A stretch of DNA of 64,000 bases, taken from positions 1 through 64,000 of IMG/VR virus record IMGVR_UViG_3300031857_012982; one strand, given 5' to 3'. Both the position numbers and the translations under genes were made by a program. Shown piece by piece: positions 54,915 through 62,828 of the stretch. Source of the DNA: a virus. Below the pieces are notes generated by a model. The model saw only the letters and a program-made list of their open reading frames with translations, was not told where the DNA came from and ran no database searches. Each line of letters starts with the position of its first letter. Within the stretch, counting starts at the first letter, position 1.

Positions 54915-56405
54915 ATGAGAATATTAGGAATTAATTGTCTAAATCACGATGCTGCTATGGCTGTGGTTGAAGATGGAGAAATCCTATGGGCGGCACATGC
55001 AGAAAGATACAGCAAAGATAAGAATGATCACTATCTCAATTGGCAAATAGTAAATGAAGCTCGCGAATACGGACCATGGGACAAAGTGGTTTATTATGAA
55101 AGACCTCTGTTAAAGAAAACTCGACAAGCCCGTGCTGGTCAATGGTCAGAAGTTTTTTCTCGAACAAATATACCACAAAATTATTTAGATGCGTTTGGAA
55201 TACGAATAGATGAATATGTGAGTCATCACGAATCTCATGCTGCTGCAGGATTTTTTACATCTCCGTTCTATGATGCAATGGTACTAACAGTGGATGCCAT
55301 AGGAGAATGGGATACCACTTCGATATGGCAAGCTCAAGGCAAACGATTAGATCTATGCTACAAAATCAAATATCCTCATTCATTGGGTTTACTCTATTCA
55401 GCGTTTACACAGAGAGTAGGACTCAAACCTGCTGAAGAAGAATATATTCTAATGGGCATGGCAGCATATGGAGAACCTAGATATGTGGCAGAAATCTATA
55501 GAGACCTTGTGGATAGAGATGGAGATTTTGCATTAAAGAAAAATTTACATAAAGGATTGGGCAATTGGTTACCAGAAGCTGATCCTATGGACCTAGCAGC
55601 CAGTATACAAAAAGTTACGGAACGAGAATTAGAAAAATTATGGCGTAAGACTCGACAGTACATACCTGCAAGTCAAATAGCAGTTAGTCGATACGGCAAC
55701 AAAAGAAATCTAGTGTATGGTGGTGGTGTGGCTCTTAATTGTGTGGCCAACAGTAAATTGGCCAATCTAGGATTATTTGACAACATATGGATCATGCCTA
55801 ACCCAGGTGATGCCGGCAGTTCCATTGGTTGTATTGCAGCCGCTGAACGAAAACATATCCATTGGCGTCATCCTTTCCTAGGACACAACATAGAAGGGGA
55901 ATATCCTGTGGATCACTTAATAAAAGAATTAGAAAAAAATCGTATGGTAGGAGTAGCGAATGGCAGAGCTGAATTTGGACCACGAGCACTTGGTAATAGA
56001 TCATTGCTGGCAGATCCACGTGGCAATGATATCAAAGATTTGGTAAATCGTATCAAACAAAGACAGGAATTTCGACCATTTGCACCCGCTATACTAGAGG
56101 AGGATTTACATGAATATTTTGAGGTGCCTAAGTGCGTTGTAAACACCCCTTATATGCAATTTATAGGCATTTGTAAGCATGGTAAAGACTTTCCTGCCAT
56201 TGTGCATCATGACGGTACAAGTCGTGTGCAAACAGTGAATAAAACGCAGAATCCAGGCTTTTACCAACTGTTAAAAACATGGAAGGAAAAAACCGGATGT
56301 CCAATGCTGTTAAACACATCACTGAATATCAAAGGTGAACCCATAGTGAATGATATCAAGGATGCGGAACGCTTCGAAACCAAGTATAATGTAAGAGTAT
56401 GTTAA
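54915..56405 (+). CDS. NodU/CmcH-family carbamoyltransferase
   Basis: A 496-residue protein with the family's landmarks: GINCLNHDAAMAVVEDG (H11, D12), VSHHESHAAAGFF (H104, H105, H108), LTVDAIGEWDTTS, YILMGMAAYGEP, VYGGGVALNCVANSKL, MPNPGDAGSSIG and GRAEFGPRALGNRSLLADPR. These enzymes transfer carbamoyl from carbamoyl phosphate to hydroxyl groups of sugars, Nod factors, antibiotics or tRNA-like targets. It is slightly shorter than most relatives (about 550-600) and ends soon after GEPIVNDIKDAERF. Being next to an epimerase and an aminotransferase argues for a sugar acceptor. It overlaps the next gene by 7 bases. Confidence 0.9.
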   Translation: MRILGINCLNHDAAMAVVEDGEILWAAHAERYSKDKNDHYLNWQIVNEAREYGPWDKVVYYERPLLKKTRQARAGQWSEVFSRTNIPQNYLDAFGIRIDEYVSHHESHAAAGFFTSPFYDAMVLTVDAIGEWDTTSIWQAQGKRLDLCYKIKYPHSLGLLYSAFTQRVGLKPAEEEYILMGMAAYGEPRYVAEIYRDLVDRDGDFALKKNLHKGLGNWLPEADPMDLAASIQKVTERELEKLWRKTRQYIPASQIAVSRYGNKRNLVYGGGVALNCVANSKLANLGLFDNIWIMPNPGDAGSSIGCIAAAERKHIHWRHPFLGHNIEGEYPVDHLIKELEKNRMVGVANGRAEFGPRALGNRSLLADPRGNDIKDLVNRIKQRQEFRPFAPAILEEDLHEYFEVPKCVVNTPYMQFIGICKHGKDFPAIVHHDGTSRVQTVNKTQNPGFYQLLKTWKEKTGCPMLLNTSLNIKGEPIVNDIKDAERFETKYNVRVC

Positions 56406-57343
56406 AAATATTGGTAACAGGTGGTGAAGGTTTTATAGGCGGTTGGATTGTGGAAAAATTGTCTCAGATGGGACATAGAGTTACTACTCTAGATTCTGGA
56501 GAAACCTATGATGTGATTGAAAGGCAAGATCTAGATAGATTATGCCGTTGGAGACAGAGGAATTGGAAACGAGTTACAAAAATATCAGGCAATGTGACCA
56601 TGCCTTTGGATCGTGTGTGGTTGAAAAAACAAGATATTGTGATACATCTAGCATCTTATCCCAGAGCTAGAATAGTGCATGATCATCCAGAAATGGGAGT
56701 AGAGAACATAGTGGTAGGTACCACAGGAATGTTACAAGATTGTGTGGAGTATGGTGTAAAAAGATTTGTTTATGTTTCTTCCAGTATGATATATGGAGAT
56801 TTTGCAGATGGAGCAGATGAAAAAACTGCACCAAATCCTATCAATATCTACGGAGAAGCCAAGTTAACAGGAGAAAGATTAACGCAACAATTTAATAGAT
56901 CATTTGGATTGGAATATGTGATAGCAAGGCCCAGCGGAGTATACGGAGCAGGTGATATTCCAGATAGAGTATTAAGTAAATTTTTTGATGCTGCTATGAA
57001 TAATCAAAATATTTCAGTGCATGGTGCTGATAATCGAGTGGACTTTACCTACGTAGAAGATGCAGCAGACGGTATTATTCGTTGTGCTCTAGAAAAACAA
57101 GCAGCCAATAAAATTTTTAATATTACAGCAGGCAGTGCAAACAGTTTAGGAGAAGCAGCCAAAAAAATTATTCAATTAACAGGTAGTAAGAGTCAGATTA
57201 AAGACACAGGAAAAAATAAATTATATCCCAATAGAGGCACGTTAGATGTATCTCAAGCACAACAATTATTAGGATATAGGCCTCAACACAGTTTTGATCA
57301 AGGTATTGCAAAGTATTATGAGTGGTTACAAAATAAAATTTAA
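56399..57343 (+). CDS. NAD-dependent sugar epimerase/dehydratase
   Basis: A 314-residue extended SDR protein: GGEGFIGG at 8-15 (NAD-binding), a conserved HLAS (83-86), SSSMIYG with the catalytic Ser, and Y151-x3-K155 (IYGEAK). RPSGVYGAGD and FTYVEDAADGI are typical of UDP/GDP-sugar epimerases and dehydratases. The exact reaction (4-epimerisation, 4,6-dehydration, or other) cannot be read from this. The paralogue at 59727 has the same motifs. It overlaps the carbamoyltransferase gene (7 bases) and the aminotransferase gene (26 bases), so the three form one unit for a modified sugar. Confidence 0.88.
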   Translation: MLKILVTGGEGFIGGWIVEKLSQMGHRVTTLDSGETYDVIERQDLDRLCRWRQRNWKRVTKISGNVTMPLDRVWLKKQDIVIHLASYPRARIVHDHPEMGVENIVVGTTGMLQDCVEYGVKRFVYVSSSMIYGDFADGADEKTAPNPINIYGEAKLTGERLTQQFNRSFGLEYVIARPSGVYGAGDIPDRVLSKFFDAAMNNQNISVHGADNRVDFTYVEDAADGIIRCALEKQAANKIFNITAGSANSLGEAAKKIIQLTGSKSQIKDTGKNKLYPNRGTLDVSQAQQLLGYRPQHSFDQGIAKYYEWLQNKI

Positions 57344-58412
57344 CGGATTAGATAGAATCTATTCTCACTATAAAACAGAGCTGGATGCAGCAGCCAAAGA
57401 AGTGTGGCGCACAGGCAATGTATTAATAGGTAGAAAAAAAGAAGATTCAGAATTGGGTATATTTGAAGATTTAATAGCCAACTATGTGGGCAGAGAATAT
57501 GCTGTGGGAGTACAGAGCTGTACAGATGCTCTTTATTTTGCTCTAAGAGCTCATGACATAGGATCAGGTAAAACAGTAATATGTCCAGCATTATCTTTCC
57601 TGAGCACAGCAACAGCTATTAAACGTACAGGTGCTGCAGTTGAGTTTGTTGATGTTGGAGAAGATGGTCAGATTGGTGAGCTTGGAGATATCAAAGCCGA
57701 TGCTCTAGTGTATGTAAATCTATATGGTAATCTAGCCGACTATGATAGATTGAAACAGCATTGTCGTAAAAATAAAATATTATTGATAGAAGATGCTGCT
57801 CAGTCTTTAGGAGCATATTATAAAAAATCACAATCTGGCAATCTAGGAGATATCAGTGTGCTAAGTTTCTCTCCTGTAAAAAATCTTCCAGCATTCGGCA
57901 ACGGTGGCATGATATTAACAGATGATAAAAAAATAGCAGAAAAATGTCTAGCTCTGAGATATCATGGAGTAAATGGAGAAGATGTAGAGCATGGGTATAA
58001 TTCTGTAATGTCAGAAAGCCAAGCTGCACAATTGAATGTATTAATGATGGATTTTAATACTTTGCAAGACAGAAGACAGCAAGTTAGAGATCAATATAAT
58101 CAGCATTTAAAAAAATTATTAAATGTTAAAACTATCGATACACAAACAAACACAATAGGTTCTAATCACAAATTAGTAATATTATGCAAAGATAGAGATA
58201 GTTTAAAAGAATTTCTCTCTAACAAAGGCATAGAAACACAAATACACTATAATGAAATATTGCCTCACACAAAATACTTCAATAATAAAAATTCTTTCCC
58301 TAATGCTGAAAGAATTTCAAAAGAATGTTTGAGTCTTCCAATCTATCCACATTTAAAAAAGAATGAGATCAAATATATTTGTGATATGATAGGAGAATTT
58401 TATGGCTTTTGA
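57318..58412 (+). CDS. DegT/DnrJ/StrS-family aminotransferase
   Basis: A 364-residue PLP enzyme. I start it at the ATG at 57318, since an earlier in-frame ATG lies inside the epimerase end. Motifs: SCTDALYFAL (about 67-76), VYVNLYGNLADYD, IEDAAQSLGAYY (D159 and Q162), SFSPVKNLPAFGNGG with Schiff-base K188, and a C-terminal SLPIYPHL. The family aminates keto-sugars made by dehydratases, as in dTDP- or UDP-aminosugar pathways. Together with the epimerase it would build an aminosugar. Length is near the usual 370-390. It overlaps the next gene by 11 bases. Confidence 0.92.
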   Translation: MSGYKIKFNGLDRIYSHYKTELDAAAKEVWRTGNVLIGRKKEDSELGIFEDLIANYVGREYAVGVQSCTDALYFALRAHDIGSGKTVICPALSFLSTATAIKRTGAAVEFVDVGEDGQIGELGDIKADALVYVNLYGNLADYDRLKQHCRKNKILLIEDAAQSLGAYYKKSQSGNLGDISVLSFSPVKNLPAFGNGGMILTDDKKIAEKCLALRYHGVNGEDVEHGYNSVMSESQAAQLNVLMMDFNTLQDRRQQVRDQYNQHLKKLLNVKTIDTQTNTIGSNHKLVILCKDRDSLKEFLSNKGIETQIHYNEILPHTKYFNNKNSFPNAERISKECLSLPIYPHLKKNEIKYICDMIGEFYGF

Positions 58413-59730
58413 TTGTATCTGTATAGATTTTAAAAATAATAAAAGTGAACAAAATATAAAGAATATTAAAAAAGTATTTCCTTATGCGAGAGTTATACCA
58501 TTCCTACAGAGCTATTACGAAATAATACAATCTCAAATCTCATCTTGCAGCACAAGATATCTATGGTTGCTTTCTAGTTTAATTGATTATCGAGATTTTG
58601 ATTTTGGATTTATACCTGAACAATTCCAAGAAAAACAAATTCATGTTTGGTCAATAGAAGGACAGAAAGAAGGTGATACATTCTTAATACCAAAAAAATT
58701 TACAGAACAACAAATAGAGTATCTACGAGATTATAAAGATATTAACTATCATACAGCAAATAACATACACTATGATTATGATATTGCAGAATCTCCTTAC
58801 GATTTAAGTAATAACATTGATTGTTTAGAAAGAGTATCAGGACCTGCTGGCAAATATGTTAAACATTTTGAAAAGAAAAATGATAAAAAAATATATCCTT
58901 CTTATTGGGAAGATCTAAAAATTTATATTGATGGTACTACATTCTATGTACCAAATGCAGCCGTAGATAAGATTCATACACAAATATATGACTATCATCT
59001 ATTGTATCGATTGCAAAATAATCTAGAAAAAGATTGTTTTGATATTGCCTTTATATCTAATAGAGAACCATTTGAAGAAGACAATTACAATCTATTAAAA
59101 GAGCATCTACAAAAGAATAATTTAAAAAATAGATTATATTGGGTGCGAGGAGTAGATGGAAGAACAGCAGCATATAAACAAGCAGCCGAACAATCCAGCC
59201 AAGAATATTTTTATGCTGTATTTGCAAAAAGCCAAGTGGACAAAAATTTTATGTTTAATTACACTGTAGATAGAGCAAAAAATAAAAGACATTATATATT
59301 TCACGCAAGATTATGCGAACTTGGATTAGAATATGGTACATTTAATATCAATCTTTTTTCTCGATCTTTATGTCTCGATACTCCAGATACTCCAGGCCTG
59401 GATTTTACTCTTTATAGCAAACATGAAGTTGTACCTATAGTGGCAAACACAGCATTATTGTGCCCAGACAACTATACAGCATGGAAAAATGCTTTTAGAG
59501 AAGTTAGCAAATTAATATTATGGAATAAGCAACGTCCTACAGTGGAAACAGGATATAGAATTGAAAAATGGTTGTCTACAGATAATACATGGCTAAAACG
59601 AGGAGCACATGATGCTAAAAAATTTGTGGAAGATTCTAATTTCGATATTGTAAAGATAGAAGAGACTTATTCTTGGAAGTTCACTAAAGAAACTTTTTCT
59701 AAATTATATCCTGCAGAGCAGAGCTATTAA
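58402..59730 (+). CDS. Two-domain GT2-like protein lacking the acidic motif
   Basis: A 442-residue protein. Residues about 213-290 (FDIAFISNREPFEEDNYNLL, VRGVDGRTAAYKQAAEQSSQ, EYFYAVFAKSQVDKNFMF) match the N-terminal domain of the protein at 46038, but the DGDNRID segment there is AKSQVDK here (about 275-281). Residues 1-100 look like another, more distant copy (FDCICIDFKN, STRYLWLLSSLIDYRDFDFG). It is therefore a tandem domain protein that has lost a catalytic-looking acidic pair in at least one domain. It may bind rather than transfer sugar. It ends convergently with the minus-strand epimerase gene, with the stops overlapping as TTAA. Confidence 0.55.
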   Translation: MAFDCICIDFKNNKSEQNIKNIKKVFPYARVIPFLQSYYEIIQSQISSCSTRYLWLLSSLIDYRDFDFGFIPEQFQEKQIHVWSIEGQKEGDTFLIPKKFTEQQIEYLRDYKDINYHTANNIHYDYDIAESPYDLSNNIDCLERVSGPAGKYVKHFEKKNDKKIYPSYWEDLKIYIDGTTFYVPNAAVDKIHTQIYDYHLLYRLQNNLEKDCFDIAFISNREPFEEDNYNLLKEHLQKNNLKNRLYWVRGVDGRTAAYKQAAEQSSQEYFYAVFAKSQVDKNFMFNYTVDRAKNKRHYIFHARLCELGLEYGTFNINLFSRSLCLDTPDTPGLDFTLYSKHEVVPIVANTALLCPDNYTAWKNAFREVSKLILWNKQRPTVETGYRIEKWLSTDNTWLKRGAHDAKKFVEDSNFDIVKIEETYSWKFTKETFSKLYPAEQSY

Positions 59731-60698
59731 AAATTAAGATTATCGCGGTAAAATTTTTGTTTTAGGAACCAATCAATATATTCTGGTATGCCTTGCTCAA
59801 TATCAATCATTGGTTGAAATCTTAAAAGATTAACTGCTTTGTCGCTGTTTAATGTATCTCTATTAGGATAAAATTCATCATGTGGTTTAGTATTAATTTT
59901 AACACTGCCTATTTTTGATTGGATTATTTCTGCAGCTTCCATTATTCGACGACCGCGTCCTCTAGTGCAATTAAAAATTTCATCCACTACATCTGATAGA
60001 GTAGCTCTAACAAAATACTCTGCCACATCTTCTACGTGAGAAAAATCTAATTTATTGTCCGGTCCTTGCACAGTCATTTCTTTTTTAGTTAATGCGTTTT
60101 TAACTAACTGACTTATTACTCTCACAATCATATCAGGACAGCCATATAAAGCCGAAGGTCTCATTATTACATAGTTTAATCCGTGTAATCTTCTCCAAAC
60201 TTTACACATGAGTTCTCCTTGATACTTGTAAGAACCATATAGAGTATTAGGACTTGGAGTGACAGTTTCATCTGGTATCTGTTCTTTAAAATCTCCATAA
60301 ACCATGCTGCTGGAAGAAAATACAATTTTTTTTACTTGATGCTTAACACATAAATCTAAAATATTTGCTGTGGCTGTAATCATATTGCCTGTAGCATCAT
60401 CAATATTACTTTGCACCATTTTAGCATTGGGATAAGTGCCTAAATGTATTACTCTTTCTGGTTGAAATTCTGCGAAAGTTTTTTCCATGAATTCTTTGTC
60501 TTCTATTCTTCCTACAAATGTACGATCGTTGGCTGCAATAGTTTTTCTTAAATCTAATATTGGAAAGTATTCCCAATCAGGAAAAGCATTATATTGATGA
60601 TAACAATCTACCACACCAACCATGTGTCCTTCTTTTTTTAATCGTTGGCTAACTCTACTGCCAATAAAACCATGTCCTCCAAGTATTAGAATGTTCAT
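59727..60698 (-). CDS. NAD-dependent sugar epimerase/dehydratase
   Basis: A 323-residue extended SDR protein: GGHGFIGSR at 7-15, HLGTYPNAK, SSSSMVYGDF, Y154-x3-K158 (LYGSYK), RPSALYGCPD and FSHVEDVAEYF. It is a paralogue of the gene at 56399 with the same motif plan, encoded in the opposite direction and in another transcription unit. The product sugar is unknown. It overlaps the deacetylase start by 4 bases (ATGA), so the two work as a pair: an N-acetyl sugar could be epimerised and then deacetylated. The gene ends in 4 overlapping bases with the convergent glycosyltransferase-like gene. Confidence 0.88.
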   Translation of the reverse strand: MNILILGGHGFIGSRVSQRLKKEGHMVGVVDCYHQYNAFPDWEYFPILDLRKTIAANDRTFVGRIEDKEFMEKTFAEFQPERVIHLGTYPNAKMVQSNIDDATGNMITATANILDLCVKHQVKKIVFSSSSMVYGDFKEQIPDETVTPSPNTLYGSYKYQGELMCKVWRRLHGLNYVIMRPSALYGCPDMIVRVISQLVKNALTKKEMTVQGPDNKLDFSHVEDVAEYFVRATLSDVVDEIFNCTRGRGRRIMEAAEIIQSKIGSVKINTKPHDEFYPNRDTLNSDKAVNLLRFQPMIDIEQGIPEYIDWFLKQKFYRDNLNF

Positions 60699-61342
60699 GC
60701 TATCAGTTGATATTGTATAGAGAATGTTTCTGCTATTTTATTCTCTCCTAAAAAAGATCCTCTATATCGATTGTAGTTTATAATTTGTTCTATATTCTGT
60801 TGCGAAAAATAAGACTTATAACATCTTAGAGCTTGTTGTTTTTGTTCTAAATGTTCTGTTATATCCACATATAGATTTGTTTTAAAATTACTGTAGTGCA
60901 GATTATAAGGAGTTTGATCCATACACCAAAATTCTTTAAAAAATTTTCGAGACAAACTCTGTGCTAATTCATAACATATTCTATGTTCTTGATGAGAATC
61001 TTCTCGCCAATGAGATATTAATACATCATATCCTTTGGATATTCCTTCCACTGCTGTTATTAAATTATTGTTTAATGTTAAATTAGGACGACCATTACTG
61101 TGTAGAGGAGTGTTATAAAATTCAACAGTATGTTTTAAAACTTTTTGACTATTTTCTAATTCGGATTTTACAACGGTTTCATTCCTGTTTTTGTTAATTT
61201 CTACAGAAGGTCTTATCATGATACAGTTGGTTACTGTACCACTATTTTGTATGATTTTAGATATTAAACCGCCGCAGGCAGATTCTGCATCGTCTGGGTG
61301 AGCTGTGAGTATAAAGAATTTTCTTTTGTAAAATTCATTCAT
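60695..61342 (-). CDS. PIG-L/LmbE-family deacetylase
   Basis: A 215-residue protein. The zinc-site motifs are intact: AHPDDAE (H15, P16, D17, D18) and SHWREDSHQEHR (H111, D115, H117, H120). The family removes N-acetyl groups from GlcNAc-containing substrates (GlcNAc-PI, mycothiol and bacillithiol precursors, antibiotics). In this context the likely target is an N-acetylated sugar handled by the epimerase 4 bases downstream. Length is typical. It is itself coupled by ATGA to the gene at 61339. A small free sugar or a lipid-linked sugar cannot be distinguished. Confidence 0.9.
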   Translation of the reverse strand: MNEFYKRKFFILTAHPDDAESACGGLISKIIQNSGTVTNCIMIRPSVEINKNRNETVVKSELENSQKVLKHTVEFYNTPLHSNGRPNLTLNNNLITAVEGISKGYDVLISHWREDSHQEHRICYELAQSLSRKFFKEFWCMDQTPYNLHYSNFKTNLYVDITEHLEQKQQALRCYKSYFSQQNIEQIINYNRYRGSFLGENKIAETFSIQYQLIA

Positions 61343-61683
61343 TTAAAAGTTTTATCCAACAACTTGTTAGTCTTTGATTCCATGTCTGCTTTTAATTTAG
61401 GAATATCAAATTTAAGATCCACATGTTTAACGTTGGCATAATTGCTATTAATATATCTTTTTAGAGTTTCAGCAATTTTAGATTCAGTTTTTTTTGATTG
61501 TAGCTCTTTTTCTACGTCATAATGTATGGTGACATTATTTTTTAATGTAATGTCACACCATTTAACATAGCCTATAGGCATGTTGCTGTATTTGATGCCT
61601 TCTAGAACTTCTGGCCACTCTTTAACAAATTCTGATGTTAATTGAACCCAAGTTTGTTTAGTTCTTGGCAGTTTCCTTGCCAT
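61339..61683 (-). CDS. Conserved hypothetical protein
   Basis: A 114-residue Lys-rich protein without a recognised fold. It has TWVQLTSEFVKEWPEVLEGI and WCDITLKNNVTIHYDVEKEL, then a helical basic C-terminus. I associate genes of this style with the unit found beside the sliding set 62.2-61.7 kb in T4-like marine phages, but I cannot give a function. It overlaps the upstream gene by 26 bases and the deacetylase by 4 bases, so it belongs to the same transcript from the promoter at 62555. Confidence 0.6.
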   Translation of the reverse strand: MARKLPRTKQTWVQLTSEFVKEWPEVLEGIKYSNMPIGYVKWCDITLKNNVTIHYDVEKELQSKKTESKIAETLKRYINSNYANVKHVDLKFDIPKLKADMESKTNKLLDKTFK

Positions 61684-62182
61684 TGGATTTTTTATTAGGT
61701 TTAGGTTTTTTACTGATAACTATATCTTCTTTAACTGCTAACTCGCTTACTGATATTTTTAAATCATCAGCAATCATTTGATTCAGCTTATCCAAAGGAA
61801 TTTTACCCTCATCTCCTGCACCATAAGTTACAATAATATCTTTAGTAGGCATTTTTTTAAGATAGTTTTCTATATGTAATAGTGCTAGCATATTCGGACC
61901 ATCTGGAAAAGCTAACCTAGCAATATGAGTTCCTAATTCAAAACTAGCTTGTCCTTCAGGACTTTCTAATGCTCTCATTAGAGATTCGCGATGAATATCT
62001 GACAAGAATTTAGGACCTATCACCAAACAAGACTCTGGTTCTTTTGGCAATGTTCTAAAAATTATTGCCACTTGAGCTCCATCTTGTTTTAGGACTCCCA
62101 GATGTTTAAGATTTTTGACAGCCTGGGTTTTCGCACCTGTGTTAGCAGCATCCATTACTAACTTATCGTATAAGTTTAGCAT
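61658..62182 (-). CDS. Conserved phage hypothetical protein
   Basis: A 174-residue protein. The centre has QVAIIFRTLPKEPESCLVIG, LSDIHRESLMRALESPEGQA and IVTYGAGDEGKIPLDKLNQM; the end is a Lys-rich tail (KKPKPNKKSNGKETAKN) that could bind nucleic acid. I see no catalytic motif. It starts 3 bases after the upstream gene and is part of a minus-strand operon. The pattern fits a conserved, unassigned protein of T4-like marine phages. Confidence 0.6.
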   Translation of the reverse strand: MLNLYDKLVMDAANTGAKTQAVKNLKHLGVLKQDGAQVAIIFRTLPKEPESCLVIGPKFLSDIHRESLMRALESPEGQASFELGTHIARLAFPDGPNMLALLHIENYLKKMPTKDIIVTYGAGDEGKIPLDKLNQMIADDLKISVSELAVKEDIVISKKPKPNKKSNGKETAKN

Positions 62183-62185
62183 TAT

Positions 62186-62497
62186 CTATTTTCCTGCGGC
62201 TGCTGGTGCTTCCGCTGTTTTGTTTTCTTCTGGTTTGGTTTCTGGTGCTACTTTAGCAAGAAACATTTGAAGTTTATTATACACAAGTCCAACAGTGGCC
62301 ATTTCGTTGGCTCTGAATGCGCCTCTTGTAGATGCCACATCAATGATTGTACCAATGTTTTTTAAATCAGCAATAGTTAAATCATTAGCTGGTTGTCCTT
62401 GTGGTGGTGTTGTTTGTGTTGTTGATGCTGATTGAGTTGCGGCAGCCGCTTTTGGCGCTTTAACTTCAGCTTCTTTTTTAGTTTTTTTTGTTGTCAT
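62186..62497 (-). CDS. Small conserved phage protein, Ala/Lys-rich flanks
   Basis: A 103-residue protein with low-complexity ends (Lys/Ala/Thr-rich start, Pro/Ala/Glu-rich end) around a helical core: LTIADLKNIGTIIDVASTRG and FRANEMATVGLVYNKLQMFL. This core occurs in small proteins of T4-like cyanophages and relatives; function is not known to me. A TTAGGAG ribosome binding site lies before the ATG and a sigma-70-like promoter (62555-62527) further upstream, so this is the first gene of a five-gene unit ending in the epimerase. Confidence 0.65.
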   Translation of the reverse strand: MTTKKTKKEAEVKAPKAAAATQSASTTQTTPPQGQPANDLTIADLKNIGTIIDVASTRGAFRANEMATVGLVYNKLQMFLAKVAPETKPEENKTAEAPAAAGK

Positions 62498-62526
62498 TTT
62501 TTCTCCTAAATTGCAATTAGACTAAT

Positions 62527-62555
62527 ATTGTAACAAAATTAGTTAGCGAGGTCAA
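62527..62555 (-). promoter_or_regulatory. Sigma-70-like promoter for the 62.5-59.7 kb unit
   Basis: On the minus strand TTGACC (62555-62550), a 17-base spacer and TACAAT (62532-62527) each match five of six consensus bases. The transcript would start near 62520, giving a leader of about 23 bases with TTAGGAG before the ATG at 62497. It would also transcribe the deacetylase and epimerase. Confidence 0.6.
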
Positions 62556-62564
62556 CAACCAAAT

Positions 62565-62828
62565 CTATGAGTTCTGAGCCATACCACTCAATACAAATAG
62601 TGTAAGATCGCTGGGCTCTTCAAAAGCAATTGTGGTAAAGATATCCACTCTGTCACCTGTGTGTTTAATATCATTTACCAATGCAAATCGTCCTGCACAG
62701 TTGGAATAAATCCAACGAGCCAATTTTTGACTTTGGTATTCGTGTTGATTTGGTAAAGAAATAGATTTAAAATGTGGAGGTATTCGATCTAGTTTTCTTG
62801 GATGAAAGTTTTTAGCATTAATCCTCAT
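62565..62828 (-). CDS. Conserved hypothetical protein
   Basis: An 87-residue protein. The N-terminus is basic (RINAKNFHPRKLDRIPPHFK), followed by a helix with KLARWIYSNCAGRFALV and strands (GDRVDIFTTIAFEEPSDLTL). No family is recognised. Its start overlaps the metallopeptidase/VWA gene by 11 bases, so the two are coupled and may act together, as a regulator or partner; this is positional inference. Confidence 0.6.
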   Translation of the reverse strand: MRINAKNFHPRKLDRIPPHFKSISLPNQHEYQSQKLARWIYSNCAGRFALVNDIKHTGDRVDIFTTIAFEEPSDLTLFVLSGMAQNS

